The notes: generated by a model from the sequence alone, not told the origin. DNA of 64,000 bases from Scatophagus argus (GCF_020382885.2 NC_058501.1:12435501-12499500), one strand, 5' to 3'; positions 24,961 through 38,262 are shown, counted from the first letter of the stretch. A program made the numbers and translations.

Positions 24961-26982
24961 TTGTATAATTCTCAGTGGATGTTACACATATGGCTATACA
25001 GGGCGAGCAGCTTCTATCGGACTCCATGCAAAGTTAACGCGTTTTATTTGTCCCCATATATTTATTTATATACTCTTTTTTCATTATAAGTCAGTTGTTT
25101 GTCTCCACTGACCACACCAACACTGTTAAAATGACATTTTTCACATTGTGACTAGATTCTAGTATATTATTGTGCGTTCTAAGCATTATTTAGTAATGCT
25201 GTCAAAGGAATTTTTATGAGCAAATTTTGTAATCAAAGTAACAATTTGCAGAGCACTTGTGTCCTTCTTCTAGGGAGGTAGAATTTCATAAAATGCACCA
25301 TTTTTAAACACAATTAGCCTTTCTAAATCCTGATGTATACATCATTTCTATAGTTTCCATAGCTCAAAACCCTAAATTAGGTTCACCTAACAAGTAGAGT
25401 GCAACACATTATAATCAAAGGCAAGTTTTATTTAATCCAATACGTAGACATCATGGGAACTTTCTATTTCTTTCCATGCTAAAACAGTGGATAGAGGTAG
25501 AAGGGCACATGTTTTTTAATCTTAAGACACTAAATGTTAGGATGCACAGGAACTTTGTTCTTTTGTTTGTTTGTTTGTTTGTTTTAACAGATGGATCTTG
25601 TGTTTTTTTATACAGCAGTAATGAAGATTTTCAGTTACTTACAGCACTGGGGCCAACAAAGCTACTCAAATGCCCGTCGTCATAACAGTGAGACAGATCT
25701 CTGTTCTTAGCTAAATCTGCTGTTTTGGAATGAAATCATTCAGTGTTCACAAAAATACATTGAATTGTACTCAAAGTGGACATAAGTTTATAAATATGGG
25801 TACATTCCAATCTGAAATAGTCATTCTGGTACAAGATACACATTAGTTTACAGTAGGGGTTACACACTGCCCAGAATCAGTTTAAAATTTAATAATCAAG
25901 TTTATCAGTCTTGATGATTTGTCAAAATATGCTGAATTTGATTGGACTGATTGGAGCAAAACACCCACTGTATCTAATCTGTTTCATATTTGTCTTGTCA
26001 TTGTATAAACTATTAATGACAAAACATCATATAAATCCAAGTTTAGTTTATTACAAACGTCACTATTTGACAACAGTGTCATCAATAATTGTGTAATAAC
26101 ACTACTTTCCCCCTGTTCCCAATAATCACTCAAGAGTTAAATTTACAGAAAACTCTTGCTGTGAGATGACCTTAAAATGTAACGGTCACATTTTGTTTAC
26201 CGATACTTTTGCTTTAACCACATCAGCATAACTGGACCCAGCCCATGGCACTGTGAATACAAATACTTCCAAACAGAGTTATACTGTATGTAGTCAGCTT
26301 TCCATTGTATGATCTGACACATGTAATCTGTGAGCCCAACAAGCCATCCCTCACTTCCACAAAAGCAAAAACTTACATCTCTTTACAGATTCTTAGGAAG
26401 AGTTGCTCTGTGTTTTGGGAGTGAGGTCATACTGTTGAGTCTACCTCAAGCACAAACTAGGCCTAGAATACCAAGACAGCAGACATGCAGACTGTACTCA
26501 TAAAAGGCACACAGTATACTGTACATGAAGAAACACAGTTCAAATGGTTCAGGACACGTGAACGGAACTATAAAAGTACTAATATTATCTAAATCTAAAG
26601 GTCATTGGCAATAAATGAAATGTAGGCCATAGAACCTCATTAATTTGCACCCCTCGGAAGTTGTTTAGACAAGTTAAGTATTTGGATAACTTATGTAAAG
26701 TTAAAAAGAAAGTGAAAGTATTTTAATGGCACATGTACACACACACACACACACACACACACTTTACAAACATCATTCTGTGCAGTCTCGTGTGGAGACA
26801 GAAGACTTAAATGAAAAGTGCAGACTAAATCAAGTTCTACTTTTATCTTTTTGTGTCTAATGCCCATCTACTAAACTGGTCAAACTGCACAACTCAGGGT
26901 GAAATAAATGAGGTTCCACTGTGAAAGAAAAATTATTAAAAAAAACAAAACATAACTAAGTCTTGTTGCTAGTGTAGAATTG
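24961..26982. other. Intergenic DNA and 3' untranslated region of gene C
   Basis: No gene seen. Minus-strand AATAAA signals occur at 26047-26052 and within 25426-25433; either could end gene C. A TTTG-type run lies near 25561-25582 and an (AC)13 run at 26737-26762. Confidence 0.45.
26737..26762. repeat. (AC)13 microsatellite
   Basis: Uninterrupted AC dinucleotide run in the 3' flank of gene C. Confidence 0.95.
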
Positions 26983-29900
26983 TCAAATCTCTCCTTGTGC
27001 ATGTTGCAAATAATGCATTTGTAGATCCAGCTCCCGAGGAAGAGAGCACCCACATATCATGCACTGGAGAAGTCGTTCTGGAGGAAAAGGCAAACGGGGT
27101 CCAAGTTTGTGAGGTTCTGTCCGTGGGGCAAGCTGAGGTAGGGGCATGGTCTGTGGCATATGTGGCCTCTCACTCATGACTGCCTGTGGTGTGAAAAAAA
27201 TATTTGGGTGTGGAGGTCTTGAGAGTGCACCAACTGGGACAGAGTGAAGAGGGTGAGGGCCTGGCAAAGCAAGAGGAGGGAGCGGAGCAAGTGGAGGTGA
27301 GAAAAAAGGAGAAGGCTGATTAATGATTATTTGAGTGCCCGTTACCATTGGCTGTTGCTGCAGCTCCTGTCCATTCCCTGGTTTGAGTTGTCCAGTGAGC
27401 AGTGTTTGAGGACCCACGGGATTACTTTGGAAGCCCCATACTGGCGTTCCCATCCCCTGACCAAAACGATGAGGCTCGTATTGAATGGAGATGGGGACCT
27501 TCTGAGTTGTTGTCTGACTCTGTACGTTGGCCCACCCAGATGACACCTGCTTTTGCTGCAGCTGAAAATCTTGATTATTTACTAATTTCTCAGGAGAGTT
27601 TATAGTCTTTGGAATTCCCGGTGGTGTTTGTATGTCCCACAAGGTGCTACCGACCCCATGAGAAACAGGAGTTGAAATTGGCATAGCACTGCTTTGGTCT
27701 ATTTGAGCTGAGGTGGATGCACCCGCTAAGCCCGAAGCCCACTGCTTTTGCAGCTCACAGCCGTTCCATGGCTTCTCTGGCTGGCTAACAGTCGACGGTA
27801 TCACTTGAGGATTAGTCATGTCCCACACTCTAGTGTCCTCTTTTTTAGGAGGTGTGGAAGGCTCTTTTTTTGTTGACACTGAGGCACCCGCCCATCTTGG
27901 GAGCTGAAGCTCTTGACCAAGTTTATTTGGAGAGCCCCGTGAATTTGCTGGTAGAGCAGGTCTGACACTCCACAGAGCTGCCCCATCTACGTAGGATGGA
28001 GCAGTAAAATCATGTTGCAAAGAACTTGTGGAAGCTAGCACTGTGGATGTGGGTGTGCTACTCCAAGAAACAGGCTTGAGTTGCCGGAGCTGCTCCATCT
28101 CACTTGCTGCTGAAGGGCTGGATTTTTTTGGCACAGCTGCCGGGAGGGAACTGACAACAGAAGCTGCATTCTCTTTCATGTGCAATGACTCTGAATTCTG
28201 AGCAGATGCAGGGCCTGATTGAGCTATCAAAGTGTTATCCGCCCAGCTCGGACTTCTCAGATGGTGCTGCTGTAGGCCTGGCTGTGGTGGGCTGTCAAAC
28301 TGTGTCTGCTGAGGACCTACATGTTGCTGCTGTGATGACGGGACAGGCATTACTTCTCCGCCGTCCACCTTCCACTGCACTGGTTGAGGGTGTAGTTCGG
28401 ACAGCCATGGCTCCTTTTGCTGTCTGCCTTGTAAATCCATGCGAGATGAGAGCATGGAAGACTGTGGCTGGACGGCCCTTCTGTGCAAGTCAGCATCTCT
28501 CGGAACAGAAACTGGATACGAAGACGGCTGAGCGTTAACCATCCCTGAGCCTCCTAATGGTCTAGACAAGCCCCACACAAGTCTCCCCCCTCTCCTCCCC
28601 CGGCTACCCCTGCCTCTCATCCTAGCACCCATCGGGAAAGAATTATACTGGTTGAAACCCTGGCGCTTGCGAGCGTGAATCTTCTGGTGCACTAGAAGGC
28701 TGCTAAACCAGGAAAAGGTTTTGTGACACTCATCACAGCGATGAGGTCTCTCTCCTGTATGTGTGTTCATGTGATCACGTAGCAGATAGGCTAATCCAAA
28801 GCTCTTGTCACACAGGTCACACTTATGAGGTTTGTCACCATTGTGTGATAACATATGGTGCTGCAGTTGGGTCTCATCGCTGTAGCCTTTGCGGCAGCTT
28901 GTGCAGCGGAACGGTTTTTCCTGATGCAGCTTTTGATGTGTTCTCATATTCTGCAGGAAGGCAAAGTCCTTCCCACAGTCGGGACATTTGTATGGCTTCT
29001 TGCCTGTATGGATGATGAGATGTTGCTGTAGGTAGCTACTGAATCTAAAACCCTTGCCACACACTTTGCACTGGTAAGGCTTGTCCTTGGAATGTATGCG
29101 CATATGCAGTTCCAACACTGAGCGATGGCGGAAGGTTTTTCCACACTCAGAACATTTGTAGGACTTAATGCTAATGCTATCACTTCTCCATTTCCCCTGC
29201 ACATTGTCACTATTTAATGGAGTAAATTGTTTTTTAGGTGGTGCCGCCACCTTTTCTAAATACTGTGCTACAGACTTGTGGAAATTTAACAGATGTGAAT
29301 TTAAACTGGATTCATCACGATAAACACACGGGCAGTGGGGACAGGTATGTCCCTTATCCCAGTACTTGTTAATCTCAGTGGGAGGTCTGGGTGTCCTTTC
29401 CAGCATCTCATACTCTGCCTCATGGATAAGCATGTGGGCTCTTAGGTTTGCTGGTGCCCAGTAGGTCTGGGGACAAAGGGGGCAGTTGAAGGTGCGTTTA
29501 GGTTCCTCACTCTGGTGTGTGTTCTCTTTCTCCGGCCCCTTGACTGTCTCCTGCGCAGACACGGCGGCCTGCTTGCTGGGCTGCTCAGTGGAGGAGTTGG
29601 TTTCACGCAGTCTATGCTGGCGGCAGTGTGCCTTCATATTCTGAGCAAAAGCAAATTTTTTGCCACATTCAGGGCAGCGGAAGGGCTTCTGGCCTGTGTG
29701 CAGATACTGGTGCTGATGGAGGAGGCTGCTATACTTGAAAGTCTTACCGCAGATGTTGCACAGGTGAGAGCGCGTGCTGTCTGTGTGCTTGCGACGATGG
29801 TCTTCCATGACAGAGTAGTGTTTGAAAACCATACCGCACTCGGGGCATTTATAGGGTTTTAGGGCGGTGTGACATCGCTGGTGGTAGCGCAGGGCCATGT

Positions 29901-31233
29901 TGTTTGGGAAGGTTTGACTGCACTCTTGGCATGTAAAAATGTTCTCCTGGGAGTGGGTCATCATGTGCTTTGTGACAGACACCTTAAACTGGAACTCTTG
30001 GCGGCACAGCGGGCAGTGGTAAGGCTTTTCTACTATATTGCAGCAGTTGTGGTCCCTCAGCTTATCCACTGTTGAGAAAATCCTCTCACATTCTGCACAC
30101 TGAAAACTACCCTCCTCCACTGTTTGCATCTCCTTCTTTGGAGTAACTAGCTGCTCCTCCTTCTCTTTATGTTCATTTCTGTGTTTAATGAGGCTGCTGC
30201 GGTGCTGAAAGGTAAGGCCGCATTCTTTACAGGTTAGCGGCGTGAGTTCATCCTCGTGTGCGTGAAAGTGGCGGTGAAGGTTGAATGTCTCACGCCGGTT
30301 GAACATCTTCCCACACTCCTTGCACACCAAACGGCACTTTTTTGGCTTAGCTGTCATGTCAGCGTCCTGCTCTCGCTCTGCCTCCTCATCGTCTTCAATC
30401 ACATCCTCTATCCCATCAATTTCTCCAACTAGCTCCTTTGCCAGTTCCTTCACTGGGATCTTCTCCTCAGAATGTGAGTTTTTCTCTGCAGCAGCTGTAA
30501 CATTATCACCAACTCGCGCATCCCGCTGCTCCTCTTGAGCCCTCTCGGTAACAATATTGTAGTCTGGAAGAGAAAAACATCAGAACAAATAGATGTAAAC
30601 ACACAATAACAAACAACCAACCCGTCTGTTCTTCATCTAAACTACACTCAACTAACGCTGCAATCCCTCCTCAGTACAGACCACAACCCTACAGCGCAGG
30701 ATGCTACCTAGATTTTGTTATGGTAATTAACGTTAGCGGAATTGACAGTTGTGTACTGAACCGGTAACGTAGTGAGGGCTATAGTTCTGACTAGCCCGGA
30801 GGCTAAAGCTAACAGTAAAATACATTAACAACGTTAGCATACCACGCTTGTTATTTTCCTGCTTGAGTGTTTTCGGCTCTTCTTCGTCGTCTTCAGTTTC
30901 GGACCAGTCGTAAGCCCGCTGGTCGCTGCCAGGAGCCTCGGTCATTTTTTCAGTCGATGTTAGGTCGTCCGGTAAATTGCATGTCGTTTTGTCGGTTCCA
31001 GCACCGGACTCGACACTAACCTCGGAATGGCTGGCAATACGACCGCCGTCGATGCCAACATTGACTCTCTGCTCAATATTGGGGCTCTCCGTGGTTTTAA
31101 TAGGTGTTGTTTCATCTTTCCGATTTGAGGTGCATCCCGACTGCACCGCCTCGGTCTTCTTCCCAGATGTTTGCACCTCCCCCGCAGGGGATTTCTGTCG
31201 TTTTGGAGACTCCGATGGGTCTACGGCGGCCAT
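26983..31233 (-). CDS. Gene C: 17-finger C2H2 protein with a Trp/Gln-rich repeat region
   Basis: Two coding exons, 31233-30843 and 30563-26983, joined in phase 1, give 1323 residues. The start (MAAVDPSESP) has a strong AAACATGG context. Exon 1 is acidic and fingerless. Exon 2 has eight fingers (CKECGKMF to CPECGKKF), a spacer, two fingers (CPLCPQTY, CPHCPCVY), six clustered fingers (CSECGKTF to CDECHKTF, several with HTGxKP linkers), an Arg/Gly patch (RGRGSRGRRGG), about 450 residues rich in Gln, Pro, Ser and Trp with a four-unit repeat, and a last finger, CMICGCSL, ending HYLQHAQGEI. Likely a nuclear DNA-binding regulator; the Arg/Gly patch could also contact RNA. Paralogous to B and E. No one-to-one human counterpart recognised. 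Confidence 0.85.
27337..27993 (-). repeat. Four-unit degenerate protein repeat in gene C
   Basis: Each unit of about 45-60 residues begins with a Trp after a small or hydrophobic residue (ALWSV, RVWDM, TLWDI, PVWGF), continues through a Pro-rich stretch, and carries a K-x(3,5)-ELQ/DFQ-type segment. It is coded in the Gln-rich part between the main fingers and the last finger. Confidence 0.55.
30564..30842 (-). other. Intron of gene C
   Basis: A short first intron with donor GTATGC and acceptor ctcttccag. Nothing else is seen in it. Confidence 0.6.
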
Positions 31234-31237
31234 GTTT
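31225..31237 (-). promoter_or_regulatory. YY1-like site over the gene C start codon
   Basis: On the minus strand AAACATGGCGGCC overlaps the start codon, matching the YY1 core ATGGCGGC. Such sites mark and help drive many TATA-less promoters. Confidence 0.45.
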
Positions 31238-31299
31238 CCCCCATGCACCCCCTTGTCCAGAATACACAAGGATCATGCTAGCCAGCCTGAACGAGGAAT

Positions 31300-32456
31300 T
31301 AGATTTCCGGTCGACGCTTTCAAAATAAAACTCTTATTACTAAACAAACTGAAGTTCATCATTAATGACAATATAATTACAAGCCTTAAGTTAAAGAATC
31401 CCTCGATACTACGGCAGTGATTTCTGCTGCACCAAAAGCTTTTTTCCCCAACTGAATTATTTAAAAAGATAACCCTAATATTACATTAACATTTCTACAT
31501 GCTATGTTACAAATCCGCAAGTGATCAGCTGCATTTATTTGCAGTCCATGTCTGACTTTTATTAAAGTTTAGTTACATTTCATCAGAACAGTGGCTAACT
31601 ACAAAATATAAGTTGTGCAACTACATAGATGATGGCCATATGCTGTTTCTTTGCAACTACCCATAAACACATCCATCATACTGCATGCAAGATTATAATA
31701 AATAGCTCCTACATACTTATGTATGCTTTTAAATTCCACCAGAAACATATGAGTTAAGGTCTGAAGCCTACTGTGATGCAAAATGTCAATTCTTTAAATT
31801 GTAGCATTTTTGTCTCAAAACACACTGAACAGAACACAGTCTAGCTTCATTGTCCAACCAATGTTGGAGGAGTATGTACCATAAAACTGTTAGAAAAGCA
31901 CGAGCATACATTAGCAGGATATTACTATAGCTGTATAACTACATTATATGGTAACAGCTGCAGATTACACATACTTTAGGACAATGTAGTTAGTGTATCA
32001 GGAGAATTGAGACAGTACTTAACTACTAAGAGCATCATGAGCTTCACAGCTCGTTGACAAAGCATGTACAGTGACATGCATATTAAACATCAGCACCTAC
32101 AGCATGTTGTTGTCTGGGTAATTAAAGTCTCATAAGTGGAGTTGTGACTCCACAAAGCAACTGTTTTTCCAAAGTCTTTTAGCACAACAATCTGTATGCA
32201 TGTCCAGGGAAGCAAGTTAATGTTAAGGCCACCCTATGTGTCTAATTTGCTCATCCACTTAAGTCCTCCACATAGACAAACATAAGTGCAAGGTGGATTT
32301 CTGATTTGGAGTTGTACTTCAAACTCCAAATAAGTTTTTGTCTTTTTTTTTTTTTTTTACAGAAATACTGTCAATAGAAAAAGAGCATAATTTCTTGTCA
32401 CATTTTGAAACTCAAATATGCATGATGTACACTTTGAGTTTCTAAGTACTTTCTCC
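31300..32456. other. 3' untranslated region of gene D and intergenic DNA
   Basis: AT-rich with no gene. A minus-strand AATAAA at 31558-31563 is the likely end of gene D, only about 330 bases from the start of gene C. Confidence 0.45.
31558..31563 (-). terminator. Candidate poly(A) signal of gene D
   Basis: AATAAA on the minus strand, about 900 bases after the stop codon. A second copy lies 25 bases upstream at about 31533-31538. Confidence 0.4.
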
Positions 32457-34500
32457 TCAGCGCCGTCTTCTGCGTCTGTGATCAACAGCTCTTCCCCGCC
32501 GTGGCCTCTGCACATTGCCATTTGTGTCTGTAGGTGGATCAGAGGCAAAAGTGCCATGTACATCAGGGGACGATGGTGCAGGTACCACCGCCACAGCTGA
32601 CTGATTATTAGAATGTTGGGTGACCAGTGGCTGCTGCTGTATTTGTGTTTGATGCTGTTGTGACTGTTGTTGTACTACATGTGGCTGCTGCTGATGTTGG
32701 AGTTGTGTTTGCACAGGTGCTTCAATTCGCTGTTGTTGTTGCTGCTGCTGCTGTTGTGGTTCTATGTGCTGTTGTAACTGCTGCTGAGCTGGTTGTGGTT
32801 GTAAGTGCTGTTGAGATGTTTGTGATTGGTGTGCTTGTTGTACACGATGTTGTTGTGGCTGTGGTTGTTGCTGGGCTTCCAGCACTCCTAATAGCCTTTG
32901 CAAGAGGACATTGTTTTGTTGTAAACTGACTGCTAATGTCTCTTGTGACGCAACAAGTGTTCTCATGTCCTGCCTGAATCCTTCACTAAACTCCCGCAGA
33001 CTCTTTTCCACCCGATTTCCCAGTTGAATTGCTGCTTCCCCTAACCCTCGAAGTTCATCTTCAAGCCAGGAGCTGCGCAGAGGGGCTTCAAGAGGACCCT
33101 GTTGTGCTCCAAGTGATGGCTGAGGACTGCTCGGTTGAGGGCTGCCATTGAGGAAAGGAGCACTGTAGAGTGGAGAAGGAGGCAGCCATCGTTCTGATGG
33201 AGGAGGTGGTCCTATGCCTAGACCCAGTCCTAATCCCAGTTTGTCCTCCATGCTATTCTCTGGTTCACACTCGGGTTCTCCTATATCTCTCTCACGTTCA
33301 GGATTGTCCTCATCTTTCTCCAAACCATCTCTCTCTGATCCTTCCACCCCTACACCTGCAAAGAAGTGGACACTGAAGATCAGTTGCACCCACTAAATCT
33401 ACAAAGAAATGCAGCCAAGTAATCAGAGAACTCATTTTTACCTGGATCAGAGTCAGGGAAGCATGGGAAACTGGGTTTTGGTCTGGTGCTTTGCTTTTGT
33501 CTGGCTTGTTGAAGTCTGGGGCTTGTCTGGGAGGGACGCCCAAGCATCGAGGCCCCTCTGCTGGATGGCAGGTAACAGCTGCGGTGACGTGCATCTGCCA
33601 GCCTGCCACCGTTGCGTCTCTTCAAGTCGTCCCAGCGCTTCTTCACCTCTCGAAGAGTACGTGGGACTCTGGACACAGCATTGACTCTCTCTAGGATTCC
33701 TGCCCAGATGCGCTCTCTCTCCCGTCGCCGTAGCCTTCCCGCGGGACCAAAGAGCTCTCCTTCGCACCGGGTGACTTCTGACACCAACACCTCCAGCTCT
33801 GCTCCACTGAAACGACTCTTTCTTTTTCCTGCACCACCAGCAGCCAGTGCAGCTGACATAGCTCTGTCTGTAGAGAGAGGGAGGTGAGAGGACGGCCCAA
33901 AAGGGAAAGGAAAAATATCAAGTGAAGCTAAATATACTGTGTGAGGAAGAGAAATGTGCTTTAACAGTGTCAGGCTTGTTTTCACTGTGCTGAGCCAAAA
34001 CATATTCAACTATGCAACAAGGCATACAGCAACATTTGATTTAGTGTTTTCAATTGATTATATGTCACAAATGATTAACAAATGATCACACTCAGTTTTA
34101 TGCTTTAGACACTGTCTTAACTGTTTTGGAAGTGGAGCTGTAATTCTATAAGCGCACACGTCCCTACTATTTTCAATAGGAGCAACATGCGCTGCAGAAA
34201 TGTACAAATAAACAAGAAATGTGCTTAATAACGCTCAGGCTTACTTTGTTCAATGGACAAGAGGTCGTCTGAGGACATGCCGGGTGCCATGATGTTCGGA
34301 TGCACCACTACTACATTGAAGGGGAGACCCCCAGGTAATCCACTGTTCTGGTCACAGCTGCCCTCTGAGTCCTCATCCTCCCTGGGGAAGCCGTTTTCTG
34401 AGGCTCCCCCTCCAAAGGGTCCCTCCGGAGACTCCACTTTGATGTGCATGGGAGGTGATTGCTCGTACAGCAGCCCCCCCTCCTCGTAGTACTCAGTCAT
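32457..34500 (-). CDS. Gene D: Myb/SANT transcription factor of the MYPOP (partner of profilin) type
   Basis: Three coding exons, 34500-34245, 33867-33442 and 33355-32457, all joined in phase 1, give 526 residues. Exon 1 is acidic with a SUMO consensus (IKVE). Residues about 100-180 are a Myb/SANT-like domain: KSRFSGAELEVLVSEV, then RERERIWAGILERVN and VKKRWDDLKRR, closely like human MYPOP as I recall it. Then come a Pro-rich region (GIGPPPPSERW), a helical segment about 324-390 (RVEKSLREFSEGFRQDM), a Gln-rich tract, and a basic tail ending in six Arg. MYPOP is a nuclear repressor that binds DNA and profilin through Pro-rich motifs. The Gln tract is longer than I recall in the human protein, so this could be a fish-specific paralogue. 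Confidence 0.8.
32630..32880 (-). repeat. Gln-coding CAG/CAA tract in gene D
   Basis: The region is read as Gln about half the time, mixed with His, Pro, Val and Thr. The longest pure stretch (about 9-10 Gln) is near 32731-32757. Mixed CAG and CAA codons suggest moderate stability. Confidence 0.75.
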
Positions 34501-35268
34501 GGGTCAGACCTGATTTACAGCAGAACTGACTGGCGGGCCAATTCTGATTCTGGCAGCAGCTGCCCCATTAACACAAGTTCAAATTATAACTGACGCTGCT
34601 GCTTAAGGCATGACAATTCTTCAGTATACTGCATCAGATAATTACGAACCTGCTTGGGGCACAGCTGCCACACACACTATGGGGTGATTTCATAGGAACT
34701 TTAGAGTTAATGTATACTTAAATACAGTTTTTAACACTATTATTCAAAGGAATCAAGTCATTGCTGCAGCTTAATCATACTGTCTGATTTAAGCATGAGG
34801 TCCACAGACGTTTATAGCCACCTGCAGCCACTTAAACCCATTTCTGTTATTTTCATTTACACTCATATGTCACTGAAAACGTATACACACTGTGTACAAA
34901 CACCTGGAGCAAACTAAGAGGTGCATCTACATTTCCAGCTGTTATACAGTGAGATGCATCATCCACGCAGAGAATCTCCTTCAGAGCTGAAATACAACAA
35001 CAAAACACAACACTGCTTACAATCATGAAATGTCTTAAAATAGCTGTGCTGTTTATTCTCGGTGATGTTGATTTCTGTATTCTGTCGCATCGATGCGCAT
35101 TTTTTTCTGCACCACATCCGCAATGGTTGCGCATTCCGCATACATTAGGTGCTTATCTTGCAATGGAGCTAGCTGTGAGCTAACAGGCTACCACAGTCTC
35201 AGGTAAAGCAGCGGCCGGTGACAGTTAAGCAGACATGATAAGAAAGCTGACGGCGTTTTAAGTCTTAC
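34501..35268. other. 5' intron of gene D
   Basis: Non-coding. It lies between the coding start and a candidate non-coding exon closed by a GTAAGA donor at 35263-35268. Nothing else is recognised in it. Confidence 0.4.
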
Positions 35269-35405
35269 CTCATGATAACTGCACATGGGCAACAAAACAA
35301 AACCAAAACACAATTGGTGCAGCTGTTAGCTCAGCAGCCGATACACAAACCGAGGAGCGTCGCTTTCTATTGACGTCACTGAAGGGGTATGTTCAGGACC
35401 AATCA
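35269..35405 (-). promoter_or_regulatory. 5' non-coding exon and promoter of gene D
   Basis: A GTAAGA donor at 35263-35268 closes a presumed first exon. Just upstream is a full CRE, TGACGTCA, at 35371-35378 and a CCAAT box at 35397-35401. A CRE and CCAAT pair at this spacing is typical of TATA-less vertebrate promoters. Confidence 0.5.
35371..35378. promoter_or_regulatory. Full palindromic CRE TGACGTCA
   Basis: Exact CREB/ATF octamer about 20 bases from a CCAAT box in the gene D promoter. It is identical to the site in gene A's promoter. Confidence 0.6.
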
Positions 35406-35639
35406 AAGTTTGAAGGTGTTGAGCAAATGTATCTCTGTTTATTTTACAAGACCTGTAGTGTACTCAGATTTCCCAAAGAGGAGCTGATGCGTAAACAGTA
35501 AATTCTCAAATTAATTAGTTCCCTAATAGTAATAATTATCCTTACTCATGTAACAACTCATGTGCAGTAATCCTTACTCATGTAACATTACTACTTGGAT
35601 CAGTACCTACATACTTCAAACACTCTAGTGTGAATAGTC

Positions 35640-35820
35640 TTTTTCTTTTCTGTGCTGTGTACAGCTGCAGGTACTTGTTTCCTGTGTATTTATTCTTTCT
35701 GAATGCACATACTTCCCTTATCCTTGCGTGCTTTGCACCCTCTTTATCCTGTTTGCTGCTGTAACACTGTAATTTCCCAGTTATGGGACTAATAAAGGAT
35801 TATCTTTTCTTATCTATAAA
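35640..35820 (+). mobile_element. 3' end of a LINE (CR1/L2-like tail)
   Basis: The stretch ends gtaatttcccagttatggg, then actaataaaggattatcttttcttatct. This is the short-repeat-tailed 3' end common to CR1/L2-type LINEs in fish. Only the tail is present. Confidence 0.6.
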
Positions 35821-35974
35821 ATCCAGACAGTGCAAGGCCGATCAGCTGATAATGTAAAACATATGAAATGTGTTCAACATGTAAATAATAGTTTCCAAGA
35901 TGAATTAATATTTGATTGGCTTTAAATGAAATTCCTCTGGGCATCAACTATAAACTTAAAATTAGGAAGCATTA

Positions 35975-36420
35975 CTATTATTCCCATGCCAAAGAAGACA
36001 AACCTTGACTGTTTAAATGACTACTGCCCTACGGCTCTGACATCAGTGGTGATGAAGTGAGAAATTGGTAAAAGACTTCATTTTCATCTGCCAAACTCGT
36101 TAGACCCCATGCAATTTGCCTGTCGCAGAAGTGGCAGGCAAACTGAAGAAGAACAGAAGCACTGATGATACCATAACCCACATCCGCCACACCACTCTCT
36201 CTCACCTGGACACTGGTTAAAGGAACTATGCAAGACTGTTGTTCACAGACTACAGTTTTGCTTTCAGTAACATTGTTCCATGCAGACCCATCTCCAAGTT
36301 CAAGGATCAAGGGCTAAGTCATTCATTATGCTCCTGGGTCCTGAGCTTCCTGACTGACAGATTGGAAAACATTACTCCAGCACATTACCCAAAACACCGG
36401 CACCCTGCAAGGCTGATTAT
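35975..36420 (+). mobile_element. Reverse-transcriptase fragment of a LINE (CR1/L2/Rex1 group)
   Basis: Translation in pieces gives [16 protein letters not shown], then [10 protein letters not shown], later TDDTITHIRHTTLSHLD and LLFTDYSFAFSNIVP, and SWVLSFLTDRLEN. This follows the order of the non-LTR reverse-transcriptase domain, including the Asp of the FxDxSxAF catalytic motif. Stops and frameshifts break it. The rest of the element is missing. Confidence 0.75.
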
Positions 36421-36894
36421 TTTTCTTATACTGCTGATACTTTACTTTCACTTGCATAGTGAGGAGTGTTGCAATTACATTTCACTGCTGCTGTACTCTA
36501 TACAACCATGCATGTTGTACAGGCCTCTTCTTCTTTATCTTCTTCAAAATACAGTGATAGTATATTGTCTCTATACTGCCTATAATTTGTACCATTTTGC
36601 TCAATGTTTCCAGAAAACATTCTAGGAAATTATTTGGAATTCATACCTGATTGAGATAGTGGATCATTTGAGTTTGTGCCTGTTAACAGTCAGTCAGGTG
36701 ATGTTTTAAATTTTATTAAAATTTAAACATGACAAATGAGTTTGATTCATTTCTGTCCCCTCCACATTTGTCTGTCTTCATGTTTTTAGGTAGTAACGTG
36801 CAGGCATGGGGGTTAATGGGTGTATTTGTATCTTTAGATATCAGCTTAAAAATAACTCATGGAAATTCATGTGTTTTTCTCATTGACCATGTTG
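36421..36894. other. Upstream flank of the first trypsin gene
   Basis: AT-rich, possibly including further LINE debris to about 36600. No gene seen. Confidence 0.4.
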
Positions 36895-36962
36895 CTTTTT
36901 CCCAGGTGGGATAATCTTTAATCACGGCGAAAGAAAGTTATATAAGTCTGCCTGTATAAAAA
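36895..36962 (+). promoter_or_regulatory. Trypsin 1 promoter: candidate PTF1-type site and TATA box
   Basis: TATAAAAA at 36955-36962 lies 61 bases before the start codon, as expected for a short 5' leader. Upstream, TTTTTCCCAGGTGGG at 36895-36909 joins an E-box to a TTTCCC half, the two parts of the pancreatic PTF1 element, though with unusual spacing. Confidence 0.5.
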
Positions 36963-37015
36963 CCCATTGCATCTGCCCCTGTTGCGTGTACACTCAGTAG
37001 GTGCAGAAAACGATC

Positions 37016-38194
<1,179 letters not shown>

Positions 38195-38262
38195 AGTCAC
38201 GTTACTGAAAGGAACATTTATCTGATAAATTTCCGACCGTGACAAATAACTATGTGACATCA

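Noticed and set aside
32627-32929. Val/Ala-rich plus-strand frame opposite the Gln tract of gene D
   Set aside because: It is the reverse reading of CAG/CAA codons (GTT, GCT), a shadow of the real gene.
36029-36310. Minus-strand frame over the LINE fragment
   Set aside because: The coding sense of the element is the plus strand, where reverse-transcriptase motifs appear in order.
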